The position numbers and the translations under genes were made by a program. DNA of 64,000 nucleotides, from positions 47,850-111,849 of the forward strand of contig CALVDM010000003.1 of the NCBI GenBank assembly GCA_944326335.1. The letters run 5' to 3'. The number at the start of each line of letters is the position of its first letter. The stretch's first letter is position 1. The stretch comes from an uncultured Bacteroidales bacterium. Its GTDB lineage: Bacteria; Bacteroidota; Bacteroidia; Bacteroidales; UBA932. The notes beneath the pieces were generated by a model. The model saw only the letters and a program-made list of their open reading frames with translations, searched no databases and had not been told where the DNA came from. This document shows, in pieces, positions 46,896 through 54,862 of the stretch.

Positions 46896-48200
46896 TCATC
46901 TCACTTTCAGCAGTGCAACCGTGAGCACTGCAAGTATTATTTCCACAATCCAGAATCTCACCACTATCTTGGCCTCCGGAAGCGCCTTCTCCGGCTTTGT
47001 GATGACGGCGGGGATGCCTTCCTTCTGGAAATGATGGTGCAGAGGCGTCATCTTGAACACCCTGCGACCTTCCCCGTATTTCTTTTTCGTGAACTTGAAC
47101 CAGCTCCTCTGTATCATCACGGAAAGTGTCTCGACAAGGAACACTCCGCAGAGCACGGGCAGCAGCAGCTCCTTCCTTATCAGTATGGCGCAGACACCGA
47201 TTACTCCTCCTATCATCAGACTCCCGGTGTCTCCCATGAACACCTGTGCCGGATACGAGTTGTGCCAGAGGAAACCAATGAGGGCTCCTGCAAATGCCGC
47301 CATGAACACACCTATCTCGCCTGTCCCCGGGATGTACATTATGTTGAGGTATTCGGCGTTTATGATGTTGCCGGAGAGATAGGCGAATATGCCGAGCACC
47401 GCCACCACTATCGTGGACGTGCCTGTCGTGAGCCCGTCCATGCCGTCGGTGAGATTGGTGCCGTTGGAGCATGCCGTTATCACGAACACTATCATCAGCA
47501 CATATATGGCCCACTTGCAGTACCATCCCAGCTCCCCGTTGAAAGGCGACAGCCATGCATAGTCGAATTCATGGTTCTTTATGAACGGCAGGGTGGTCTT
47601 GGTGCTTTTCACCACATCCTCCTTTGTCCATTCCCCGTCATCCGTGCGGAATTCGCTCCTTGCATCCAGGCTCTGCGATGCCGGCTTCCCGGCCTGAATC
47701 TCTTCCGCAGCGACCTGCACCTTCTCCCTGACCACTATGTCCGGGCTGAAGCATACGGTGAGCCCGAGTCCGAGCCCGAATACAACCTGGCTTATCAGCT
47801 TGCCTTTCTCGCTGAGCCCTTCCTTGTTGTGTCTGAACACCTTGATGTAGTCGTCCGTGAATCCGATTGCCGCGAACCACACGGTGGCGATTATCAGTAT
47901 TATGGTGTATATGTTGGTGAGGTCGGCGAAAAGCAGCACCGCCACGAGCACTGCGATGAAGATGATGATGCCGCCCATGGTCGGCGTGCCCTTCTTCTGC
48001 AGCTGTCCTTCGAGACCGAGGTCCCTTATCTCTTCCCCAATCTGCTTCCTCTGCAGCCATCTGATTATCTTCTTGCCTATGACAAGGGAGATGAGCATGG
48101 CTGTCACGCTCGCCATCATGGCGCGGAACGACAGGTAGGTCATCAGACCCTGGCCCGGTATGTCGAACTCCTTCAGAGCTTCAAACAAGTGATATAGCAT
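46896..48200 (-). CDS. mraY: Phospho-N-acetylmuramoyl-pentapeptide transferase
   Basis: Integral membrane enzyme that makes lipid I from UDP-MurNAc-pentapeptide and undecaprenyl phosphate. It is 434 residues, longer than the ~360 of E. coli. About ten helices are visible. The motifs GTPTMGGIIIF, FTDDYIKVFRHNKEGLSEKGK (with the Mg-binding DD), TNLTDGMDGLTTG and the histidine segment TPLHHHFQKEG are all present. The extra length is an insertion of roughly 70 residues (~150-215, REKVQVAAEEIQAG to KNHEFDYAW) on the periplasmic side, a feature common in Bacteroidota MraY. Confidence 0.97.
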   Translation of the reverse strand: MLYHLFEALKEFDIPGQGLMTYLSFRAMMASVTAMLISLVIGKKIIRWLQRKQIGEEIRDLGLEGQLQKKGTPTMGGIIIFIAVLVAVLLFADLTNIYTIILIIATVWFAAIGFTDDYIKVFRHNKEGLSEKGKLISQVVFGLGLGLTVCFSPDIVVREKVQVAAEEIQAGKPASQSLDARSEFRTDDGEWTKEDVVKSTKTTLPFIKNHEFDYAWLSPFNGELGWYCKWAIYVLMIVFVITACSNGTNLTDGMDGLTTGTSTIVVAVLGIFAYLSGNIINAEYLNIMYIPGTGEIGVFMAAFAGALIGFLWHNSYPAQVFMGDTGSLMIGGVIGVCAILIRKELLLPVLCGVFLVETLSVMIQRSWFKFTKKKYGEGRRVFKMTPLHHHFQKEGIPAVITKPEKALPEAKIVVRFWIVEIILAVLTVALLKVR

Positions 48201-48212
48201 TGCCCGGTGTGT

Positions 48213-49703
48213 TTACAGGTTTTTCATGTCTTCAAAAATCTCCGTCACTATCTCTTTCTCGTCGAAGTGGTGCTTCTCCCTGCCGAGTATCTGGTATGTT
48301 TCGTGACCTTTGCCGGCGAGCAGTATAGTCGCACCGTCAGGTGCGGTCATGATGGCTGTCCGGATTGCCTCCTTCCTGTCCGCTATGAACAGGGACCTGG
48401 CTTTGCCGGAGGCATCCATGCCGGCCTTGATGTCTTCCATTATGTCTTCGGTGCGCTCTGTCCTGCTGTTGTCGGAAGTGACTATGATTCTGTCCGCCAT
48501 CTTCTGGGCCACTGCGGCCATTTCGGGCCTCTTGGTCCTGTCTCTGTCTCCTCCGCATCCGAACAGGCATATCAGTTCCCTTTCAGGGGCTATCTCCCTG
48601 AGGGTCTTGAGCACGTTCTCCAGGGCGTCCGGCGTGTGTGCGTAGTCTATCACGGCTGAAATGTCCCTCGGTCCCCGGATTGTCTCGAGCCTCCCGCGGG
48701 CGGATTTGAGTTTGCTTATGCCCACGAGGACTTCCTGCGGGTCTGCCCCGAGTGCCGTTGCCGTGGAGTATATTGCCAGTATGTTGTAGGCATTGTGCTG
48801 CCCGATGAGGTTGGTCCAGCATTCCTTCCCGTCTATGGACAGCTGCATCCCGTCGAAGCTTTCCTCCATGATTCTGCATGTGTGGTCCGCTGCGCTCCTG
48901 CATGAGTATGTCACCACCTCCGCTGCCGTGTTCTGCACCATCACCATCCCGTTTCTGTCATCAATGTTGGTCACCGCCACGGCATCCGACGGCAGGCTGT
49001 CGAAAAAGAGTTTCTTGCATCTGAGGTACTCGGCGAATGTCTTGTGATAGTCCAGATGGTCATGCGTGAGATTTGAGAATATGCCGGCCCTGAACTTCAG
49101 GCCCGCAACCCTTTCCTGCTCCATGCCTATCGAACTTACCTCCATGAAGCAGTATTCACATCCTTTTTCCACCATCTCGGCGAGCAGGGAATTGATTGTC
49201 AGAGGGTCGGATGTGGTGTTCACGGCCTCGCTCCTCCGTGTGCCCACATAGTTGGCTATGGTGGAGAGCAGCCCGCATTCGTATCCGAGGTCCCGGAACA
49301 GGTTGTAGAGCAGGGTCACTGTCGTGGTCTTGCCGTTGGTGCCGGTGATTCCGACCAGGACAAGTTTCCTGGAGGGGTTGTCGTAGAAGTTGGCCGCAAT
49401 TATGGCGAGGGCGTGTCTGGAGGACTTTACCCTGATGTATGTCACACCGTCTTTCCTGGCACCCTCGGCATCCAGTGCTCCGCTTTCCTCATAGACCACG
49501 GCGGCCGCCCCTTTTTCCACGGCACCCGCGATGTAGCTGTGCCCGTCGGAAGCGAATCCCTTAACGGCCACGAACATGCTTCCCGGCGTGACTTTCCGGG
49601 AGTCCGAGGTCACTGATGTTATTTCCTTGTCAAGGCTGCCTGCGGTCTCGACGGCTCCGCAGCCTTCCAGCAGCTTACCTGTTTTCATGGTACTGTCCTT
49701 CAT
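48213..49703 (-). CDS. murE: UDP-MurNAc-tripeptide synthetase, likely meso-DAP-adding
   Basis: Mur ligase of 496 residues that adds the third stem-peptide residue. The ATP loop is GITGTNGKTTTVTLLYNLFRD, and the carbamylated-lysine region and the C-terminal domain with CLFGCGGDRDRTKRPEMA are present. The specificity loop reads SDNSRTE, close to the DNPR motif of DAP-adding enzymes, so meso-DAP is the likely substrate; ddh in the same window would supply it. The ATG shares ATGA with the ftsI stop, and an internal ATG at codon 6 (MKTGKLL) is possible. Confidence 0.96.
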   Translation of the reverse strand: MKDSTMKTGKLLEGCGAVETAGSLDKEITSVTSDSRKVTPGSMFVAVKGFASDGHSYIAGAVEKGAAAVVYEESGALDAEGARKDGVTYIRVKSSRHALAIIAANFYDNPSRKLVLVGITGTNGKTTTVTLLYNLFRDLGYECGLLSTIANYVGTRRSEAVNTTSDPLTINSLLAEMVEKGCEYCFMEVSSIGMEQERVAGLKFRAGIFSNLTHDHLDYHKTFAEYLRCKKLFFDSLPSDAVAVTNIDDRNGMVMVQNTAAEVVTYSCRSAADHTCRIMEESFDGMQLSIDGKECWTNLIGQHNAYNILAIYSTATALGADPQEVLVGISKLKSARGRLETIRGPRDISAVIDYAHTPDALENVLKTLREIAPERELICLFGCGGDRDRTKRPEMAAVAQKMADRIIVTSDNSRTERTEDIMEDIKAGMDASGKARSLFIADRKEAIRTAIMTAPDGATILLAGKGHETYQILGREKHHFDEKEIVTEIFEDMKNL

Positions 49704-51583
49704 TTCATTTCAAGCACTCCGCCCCATCCTGGCGAGAGGCAGTATATGCTGTTCGTAATTTCCTTGAACACATCCGCAGGGATGCTTCCACCGTAGAAGT
49801 TCATCTTCGAGAGCTTCGAGTAGACCACCACTATCGCTGTGTATTTCGGGTCGTCTGCCGGGAAGAACCCTACAAACGTACCCTGATGCTTCTTCCGTCC
49901 CTGGTCGTCCTGATATGCGGCGACGGGCCTGTCGTTTCTCATGAACTGGACAAGCACCCTTGCCGTACCGGTCTTTCCTGCCACAGGGCATTTCGCATTC
50001 TTCACCCTTTTTCCGGTACCGTCCGTGACCACCGACCTCAGTGCGCTTGCAAGGCTGTCTGCCGTGCTTTCCGAGCATATCGAGCCGTTCAGCACCTGCG
50101 GTCCCATCTTCATGACATCTTTCCCGTCCTGCTCCACCGCTTCCACGAGGTACGGCTTCATGAGCCTGCCTCCGTTGGCTATGGCGTTGTAGAACATGGC
50201 CATGTGCAGGGGCGTTTCCTTCACGCTGTAGCCGTAGGATATGGTCGGGAGGGTGGTCCCGCTCCAGTTGTATGCCCCCGGCATCGGTATCTCCGGAGTC
50301 GCGAGCCCTTCCAGGTCGAAATCGAACGTGCTTCCGAGCCCGTATTCATACAGCTTGCTGACGAACCTTTCCGGTTTTTCGTCATATCCTGTGCATACGA
50401 GATACCTGAACACCTGGTTGGAAGATATCTCAAGCCCTTCCCTGACTGATATCCTGTCGGATTTCCAGTCTTTCAGGTAAGGGTCGTCCGGAAGCCTGAC
50501 CCCTCTGTACGACCATTTGCCCCTGAATGTCGGCACCTTGTCGGACAGGGTGGTCTTCCCGTCCTCGAGAAGCGTCATCAGGGAGGCCGTCTTGAATACC
50601 GACCCTGGGGCGTCCGCCCTTCCTATGGCATAGTTGTACCTCTCCCTGGCTTTCCCGTCTTCCTCTACCGTCAGGTTCACCATGGCACGGATGGCTCCGG
50701 TTTCCACGTCCATGACGATTGCGCAGCCTCCTTCCACGTTCTCCTTGCCTTCAAGGCCGCGTTTCAACGCCCTTTCGGCTATGTCCTGGATTTCAATGTC
50801 GAGGGTCGTCCGGACATCCTTCCCGTTCTCCACTGCCACGGCGGTGCTGTCGTAGTCCCTTATGTATTCCCCGTTGTCGGCCTTCCTGAGCCATTCCATC
50901 CCGGCTTTCCCGTGGAGGATGTGGTCGTACCTGCCTTCTATCCCGACATCGTCGTTGTTGGGGTTGTTGTCGTCGAGGTGTCCGAGCACCCGACGTGCGA
51001 GCGAGCCGTAAGGATATACCCTTTTGTCGAATTTCTCGACTATTATCCCGCCCTTGTAGCTTCCTTCCTCGAACAGCGGCAGTGCCTTCACCTTCTTCAT
51101 GGTGGCGTGGTCCACAAGACCGCCTATTTTCACGTATTTCCTGCCGTTCCGCCGGCCTTCCGCTATGAGCCTGTAATATTGTTCAGGAGTCTTGTCTCCG
51201 TATATCCCGGACAGCCCGTCAGCGAGTTTCCTCGCCTTGTCCATCCATTCCTTCTCCTTCTTCTTCCCCTTGTCCTTGTCCTCGAGGTCCCCGAACTCTT
51301 CCTTCCGGACAGTGCAGTCCATGGCTATCTGGTATTTGGGGGTGGATGCTGCAAGGACTTTCCCGTCAAAGGCGAGTATAGCCCCACGCTCCGGTTCTAT
51401 CACCTCTTTCCTGCTTGCCGGGGTGAATTTCTCGACATAGACGCTCTCCGGCTTGTAGAACAGCTGGATGTATATTATCCTGCCGACTATGACCACAGCG
51501 GCGAGCAGGAAGAAAATGTAAAGCCCGAACAGAACCATCCCGATTCCGTCGTTCTTCTTTTCCATGTTTCCGTTGTCGTCCAT
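49700..51583 (-). CDS. ftsI: Penicillin-binding protein FtsI (PBP3-type transpeptidase)
   Basis: Class B PBP that cross-links septal peptidoglycan, 627 residues. A single N-terminal membrane helix (MVLFGLYIFFLLAAVVIVGRI) is followed by the dimerisation domain beginning REVIEPERGAILAFDGKVLA. In the transpeptidase domain, PGSVFK carries active-site S328 and K331, ISSNQVF is the SxN motif and GKTGTA the KTG motif. There is no C-terminal PASTA region, unlike many Bacteroidota FtsI proteins. It sits 6 bases after ftsL. Confidence 0.96.
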   Translation of the reverse strand: MDDNGNMEKKNDGIGMVLFGLYIFFLLAAVVIVGRIIYIQLFYKPESVYVEKFTPASRKEVIEPERGAILAFDGKVLAASTPKYQIAMDCTVRKEEFGDLEDKDKGKKKEKEWMDKARKLADGLSGIYGDKTPEQYYRLIAEGRRNGRKYVKIGGLVDHATMKKVKALPLFEEGSYKGGIIVEKFDKRVYPYGSLARRVLGHLDDNNPNNDDVGIEGRYDHILHGKAGMEWLRKADNGEYIRDYDSTAVAVENGKDVRTTLDIEIQDIAERALKRGLEGKENVEGGCAIVMDVETGAIRAMVNLTVEEDGKARERYNYAIGRADAPGSVFKTASLMTLLEDGKTTLSDKVPTFRGKWSYRGVRLPDDPYLKDWKSDRISVREGLEISSNQVFRYLVCTGYDEKPERFVSKLYEYGLGSTFDFDLEGLATPEIPMPGAYNWSGTTLPTISYGYSVKETPLHMAMFYNAIANGGRLMKPYLVEAVEQDGKDVMKMGPQVLNGSICSESTADSLASALRSVVTDGTGKRVKNAKCPVAGKTGTARVLVQFMRNDRPVAAYQDDQGRKKHQGTFVGFFPADDPKYTAIVVVYSKLSKMNFYGGSIPADVFKEITNSIYCLSPGWGGVLEMK

Positions 51584-51589
51584 CAGCCG

Positions 51590-51925
51590 TCACTTCCTTA
51601 TATAGACCGCCGGTTCGTCCGGTATGGTCAGTTCAGAGCCGGATTTCTCGAGAAGGTCCTGTACGGTACTCAGTTTCTCGAGACCGATGAGCTCCGTGTT
51701 CTTCAGCGTAAGCGATATCTTGAGGTCGTAGAGCTCCTGCCTGTTCTCCTCGACCTCCACCAGTGTCTTTTCTATCATCAGGTTCAGGAGCAGCACAAGG
51801 AAAATCAGGAAAAAACCGTAGACTATGTGCGGGAAGAACTTGTCGCATTTCAGCGTGAACAGTATCTCTCCCCGGCCTACGGTCCTGATTATCCGGCTTA
51901 TGTTGCTTTTCCTTTCCCCGTTCAT
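51590..51925 (-). CDS. ftsL: FtsL-like cell division protein
   Basis: Small bitopic membrane protein of 111 residues. A ~34-residue cytoplasmic region is followed by one strong helix (IVYGFFLIFLVLLLNLMI, ~35-51), then a periplasmic coiled-coil segment (VEVEENRQELYDLKISLTLKNTELIGLEK) ending in PDEPAVYIRK. Sequence similarity within FtsL is weak; size, topology and the place between rsmH and ftsI identify it. The longer open frame upstream is rsmH read in another frame. The chosen ATG overlaps the rsmH stop as ATGA. Confidence 0.88.
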   Translation of the reverse strand: MNGERKSNISRIIRTVGRGEILFTLKCDKFFPHIVYGFFLIFLVLLLNLMIEKTLVEVEENRQELYDLKISLTLKNTELIGLEKLSTVQDLLEKSGSELTIPDEPAVYIRK

Positions 51926-52842
51926 ATCTTCTCCTCCTTCCTCACTGCGACCCTCATCTTCGCGCTCCGTGCTCTCGTGTTCCCTGAAATCTCGCTTTCG
52001 GCAGGCAGCACGGGTTTCCGGTTCACGGCCATGAAAGGCACTTCCGGATTCCCGAACAGGTCTTTCTTCACCGTCCCTCCGATGTTTCCCGCCTTGATGA
52101 AATTCTTCACCATCCTGTCTTCGAGGGAGTGGTATGTAATCACGACGAGCCTGCCGCCCGGTTTCAGCACGGCAGCCGCCCCGAGCAGGAATTTCTCGAG
52201 AGAGCGCATCTCCTGGTTCACTTCTATCCTGAGCGCCTGGTATATCTTCGCGAGGTACTTGTGTTCTGCATTTCCAGGTATCGTTCCGGAGATTGCCTCG
52301 TGCAGGTCTCCTGTCGTTACTATGGCTCTCTTCGTCCTTGCCTTGCATATCGAATATGCCACTTTCCTGCTGTTGTCCACTTCCCCGTAGAGACGCAGCA
52401 GCTTTTCGAGCTCCTGCTCTCCGTAGCTGTTCAGGATATCCGCGGCTGTCTTTCCTGACTCGCGGTTCATCCTCATGTCGAGAGGTGCGTCGAACCTGAA
52501 TGAGAAACCTCTTTCTGCGGTGTCGAACTGGTGTGACGACACCCCGAGGTCTGCAAGCACGCCGTCTATTCCGTCCTTGAAACCTTCGTATTCCACGAAA
52601 TTCCTTATGAATCTGAAATTGTTGCGGACAAGTGTCAGGCGGGGGTCGGAGACAGGATTGTTCCTTACCGCATCCTCGTCCCGGTCGAACGCTATCACCC
52701 TGCCGTCGCTGCTCAGTCTCGAGAGTATTTCCATGGTGTGCCCCCCGCCGCCGAACGTGGCGTCAGCATAGATGCCGGACCTGTCAGCGACAAGGGCATC
52801 GACACTCTCGTGAAGCAGAACTGGTATATGGTATTCAGACAT
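51922..52842 (-). CDS. rsmH: 16S rRNA (cytosine(1402)-N4)-methyltransferase
   Basis: SAM-dependent methyltransferase of 306 residues acting on C1402 of 16S rRNA. Family features are YHIPVLLHESVDAL at the start, the SAM-binding loop YADATFGGGGHTMEIL, DLGVSSHQFDTAERGFSFR, MRMNRESGKTAADILN and ITYHSLEDRMVKNFIK. It follows mraZ by 15 bases and its stop overlaps the ftsL start. This mraZ-rsmH-ftsL-ftsI order is the conserved head of the dcw cluster. Confidence 0.97.
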   Translation of the reverse strand: MSEYHIPVLLHESVDALVADRSGIYADATFGGGGHTMEILSRLSSDGRVIAFDRDEDAVRNNPVSDPRLTLVRNNFRFIRNFVEYEGFKDGIDGVLADLGVSSHQFDTAERGFSFRFDAPLDMRMNRESGKTAADILNSYGEQELEKLLRLYGEVDNSRKVAYSICKARTKRAIVTTGDLHEAISGTIPGNAEHKYLAKIYQALRIEVNQEMRSLEKFLLGAAAVLKPGGRLVVITYHSLEDRMVKNFIKAGNIGGTVKKDLFGNPEVPFMAVNRKPVLPAESEISGNTRARSAKMRVAVRKEEKI

Positions 52843-52857
52843 GTCATATCCTCCAGG

Positions 52858-53319
52858 CTAATGTCCGGCATCCATCCCCGGCAGCGATTCGGCGACCGAC
52901 ACGAACTCATCGGCCGGGAGCACGGATTCCCCGTACTTTTCCTTCGCCCAGATTTCTATCTTGAAGTCGTTCCCGGAGAATACCACATCCTTTCCGGCCC
53001 CTATGGACTCCAGGAGAGGTTTCGGTATCGTGATTCTTCCGATTTTGGAGTCCGGTTCCACGATTGCCCTGTCCCTCATGTATTCCCTCCAGAAAGCGGC
53101 ATGTCTCCTGTTGAAGAAGTTCAGCTTTGACTTCACTTCCTCGGACTGCCTTTCCCACTCGGAGAACGTGTACATTTCGAGACAGTCTTCGAAAATGTCC
53201 TTTTTCACGACGAATTTCATGTCCTTACCGGCAGGCAGCATGTTCTTGAAGGCAGACGGGAAAACCAACCTGCCCTTGTCGTCCAGCCGGACCGTATATT
53301 CGCCTATGAATTTGACCAT
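52858..53319 (-). CDS. mraZ: Transcriptional regulator MraZ
   Basis: AbrB-like ring-forming DNA-binding protein of 153 residues, first gene of the dcw cluster. Both MraZ half-domains are visible, FIGEYTVRLDDKGRLVFPSAFK at the start and DSKIGRITIPKPLLESIGAGKDV in the second half, each with the DxKGR/DxxGRI strand. The ATG giving MVKFIGEY is chosen because the upstream in-frame sequence includes the promoter and operator and has no homology. In other bacteria MraZ binds short repeats upstream of its own gene; a similar repeat array is visible here. Confidence 0.95.
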   Translation of the reverse strand: MVKFIGEYTVRLDDKGRLVFPSAFKNMLPAGKDMKFVVKKDIFEDCLEMYTFSEWERQSEEVKSKLNFFNRRHAAFWREYMRDRAIVEPDSKIGRITIPKPLLESIGAGKDVVFSGNDFKIEIWAKEKYGESVLPADEFVSVAESLPGMDAGH

Positions 53320-53387
53320 CTCCCAGTGTTTCAGGTAAATATGTACCGGACTGCCAGTGCCCTGGACCCGCCCGGATATATTCAGCG

Positions 53388-53395
53388 CAAAAGTA
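53388..53395 (-). promoter_or_regulatory. -7 promoter box for the dcw (mraZ) operon
   Basis: The minus strand reads TACTTTTG, matching TAnnTTTG, 68 bases upstream of the mraZ ATG. The usual -33 TTTG is replaced by the TGGA repeat array. Confidence 0.65.
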
Positions 53396-53405
53396 AGAAT
53401 TATTT

Positions 53406-53452
53406 TCCACTTTATTCCACTATTTTCCAAAATTTTCCACAAAATTATCCAC
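53406..53452 (-). promoter_or_regulatory. Candidate MraZ operator: five TGGA repeats
   Basis: On the minus strand GTGGA (once TTGGA) occurs at 53406-53410, 53416-53420, 53426-53430, 53436-53440 and 53448-53452: spacings 10, 10, 10 and 12 bases. MraZ of E. coli is known to bind tandem TGGGN units with the same 10-base period near its own promoter. The array overlaps and extends upstream of the -33 region, so it could repress, or shape activation of, the promoter. Confidence 0.65.
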
Positions 53453-53517
53453 GCCCTCTCCTGATTCCCCGCTCCGCGCAGATTGTCGGAAAAACAGGCC
53501 ATAATCGTCTTTTATTT

Positions 53518-53537
53518 CAAAACAGTTTCTAACTTTG
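53518..53537 (+). promoter_or_regulatory. Promoter of the M23 peptidase gene
   Basis: TAACTTTG at 53530-53537 matches TAnnTTTG. CAAAACAGTT at 53518-53527 lies 2 bases upstream of it, as at the guaB promoter. The gene ATG is 31 bases downstream. No clear -33 TTTG is seen. Confidence 0.6.
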
Positions 53538-53567
53538 TCCGGATTACGGAAAAATTGAGACAGCAGT

Positions 53568-54830
53568 ATGGATTGTCGTAAATATGTGTGGATAATGGCA
53601 TTGCCGCTGCTCCTGCTTTCTGCGGGATGCGGGGGAGACCGGACCGGAAAGGCACCTGAGGCATGTGAGGAAGCGTCAGGGGAGCCGGTGGAGGCTGATT
53701 TCTGGGGATTCGGAGAAGACAGCCTCTCGGTGAATGAAGGCAAGGTGAAAACAGGGGATTTCTTCTCCACGATACTCATGCGCAGCGGGCTCTCGGCGCA
53801 GCAGGCATACAACCTTTCCGCAGCCTGCGACAGCGTTTTCGATGTCACGTCAATCAGGGTAGGGAATGCATACAGGACATGGACATCCGCGACGGGAGAG
53901 ACCGAATATCTTGCGTATGACATTGACAGGACAAGGAGCGTGGTCTTCAGATGCCGCGAGCCGTATTCCGCATGGTTCGTGGAGAAACCGGTGCTGACGG
54001 AGACAAGATATGTGGACGTCACGATAGAATCCTCCCTGTGGAATGACATGATGGCTGCCGGCGCGCCGGCCCTGCTGACCTTGACACTGTCGGACATCTA
54101 CGCATGGACCGTGGATTTCTTCGGCCTCCGGAAAGGGGACAGGTTCAGGGTGGTCTATGACGAGAAGACATGTGACGGTGAAGTCGTGGCCGTGGACACT
54201 GTGCGTTATGCATTGTTCTCCAGCAACGGCGAGGATTTCCAGGCTGTGATGTTCGACCAGAAGGACGGTGGCAACATATACTGGAACGAGAAAGGCGAGA
54301 GCATGCGCAAGGCTTTTCTGAAAGCCCCCCTGCACTATTCGAGGATAAGTTCCGGATTCTCCTATGCCAGGAGGCATCCGATTACGCGCCGTGTCCAGCC
54401 TCATACGGGAGTGGACTATGCCGCCCCAAAGGGGACGCCGGTGGTGACCATAGGAGACGGAGTCGTGACAAGCGCGAAATATGAGGGCGCCGGAGGGAAT
54501 GTCATAAGGATAAGGCACAATTCAGTGTATTCCACGGCATATCTCCACCTCTCGCGCTATGCTTCCGGAATAAAGGCCGGCAAAAGGGTGAAGCAGGGTG
54601 ACGTGATAGGGTATGTCGGCTCCACTGGCCGCAGCACAGGTCCGCATCTCGATTTCCGCGTCTGGAAGAACGGCTCTCCGGTCAACCCTCTCAAGATGCA
54701 GTCGCCTCCTGCGGAGCCGCTGAAAGATGAAAACATGGCAGCGTTCGGCCGTACTGTGGAGAAATACCGCAGGCAGATGGCGGAGAAGGACGCTTCCGGA
54801 ATGGTGGAACAGATGCTCGACATACTGTAG
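53568..54830 (+). CDS. M23-family metallopeptidase lipoprotein (LytM-type)
   Basis: Predicted lipoprotein (lipobox LSAGC, Cys near 21) of 420 residues that likely cleaves peptidoglycan cross-links. An N-terminal LysM/OapA-like region (GDFFSTILMRSGLSAQQAYNL) is followed by a linker and a C-terminal M23 domain. Zn ligands H279 and D283 lie in HTGVDYAAPKGTPV and H360 in HLDFRVW, with the intermediate YLHLSRY. All metal residues are intact, so it should be an active endopeptidase rather than a degenerate activator. It diverges from the mraZ operon, which suits a cell-wall remodelling role. Confidence 0.92.
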   Translation: MDCRKYVWIMALPLLLLSAGCGGDRTGKAPEACEEASGEPVEADFWGFGEDSLSVNEGKVKTGDFFSTILMRSGLSAQQAYNLSAACDSVFDVTSIRVGNAYRTWTSATGETEYLAYDIDRTRSVVFRCREPYSAWFVEKPVLTETRYVDVTIESSLWNDMMAAGAPALLTLTLSDIYAWTVDFFGLRKGDRFRVVYDEKTCDGEVVAVDTVRYALFSSNGEDFQAVMFDQKDGGNIYWNEKGESMRKAFLKAPLHYSRISSGFSYARRHPITRRVQPHTGVDYAAPKGTPVVTIGDGVVTSAKYEGAGGNVIRIRHNSVYSTAYLHLSRYASGIKAGKRVKQGDVIGYVGSTGRSTGPHLDFRVWKNGSPVNPLKMQSPPAEPLKDENMAAFGRTVEKYRRQMAEKDASGMVEQMLDIL

Positions 54831-54862
54831 CCCGGAGTATTATCCATGAAAAAAGATTGTAT

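Noticed and set aside
46527-48197. Long plus-strand open frame opposite murD and mraY
   Set aside because: The product is compositionally odd (His, Tyr, Glu rich), matches no fold, and lies opposite two well-conserved dcw genes.
51926-52348. Longer version of ftsL reaching into rsmH
   Set aside because: The extra N-terminus is rsmH read out of frame (Arg/Glu-rich, no homology); the ATG overlapping the rsmH stop gives a normal FtsL.
53320-53502. N-terminal extension of mraZ
   Set aside because: It would include the promoter -7 box and the TGGA repeats and has no MraZ similarity.
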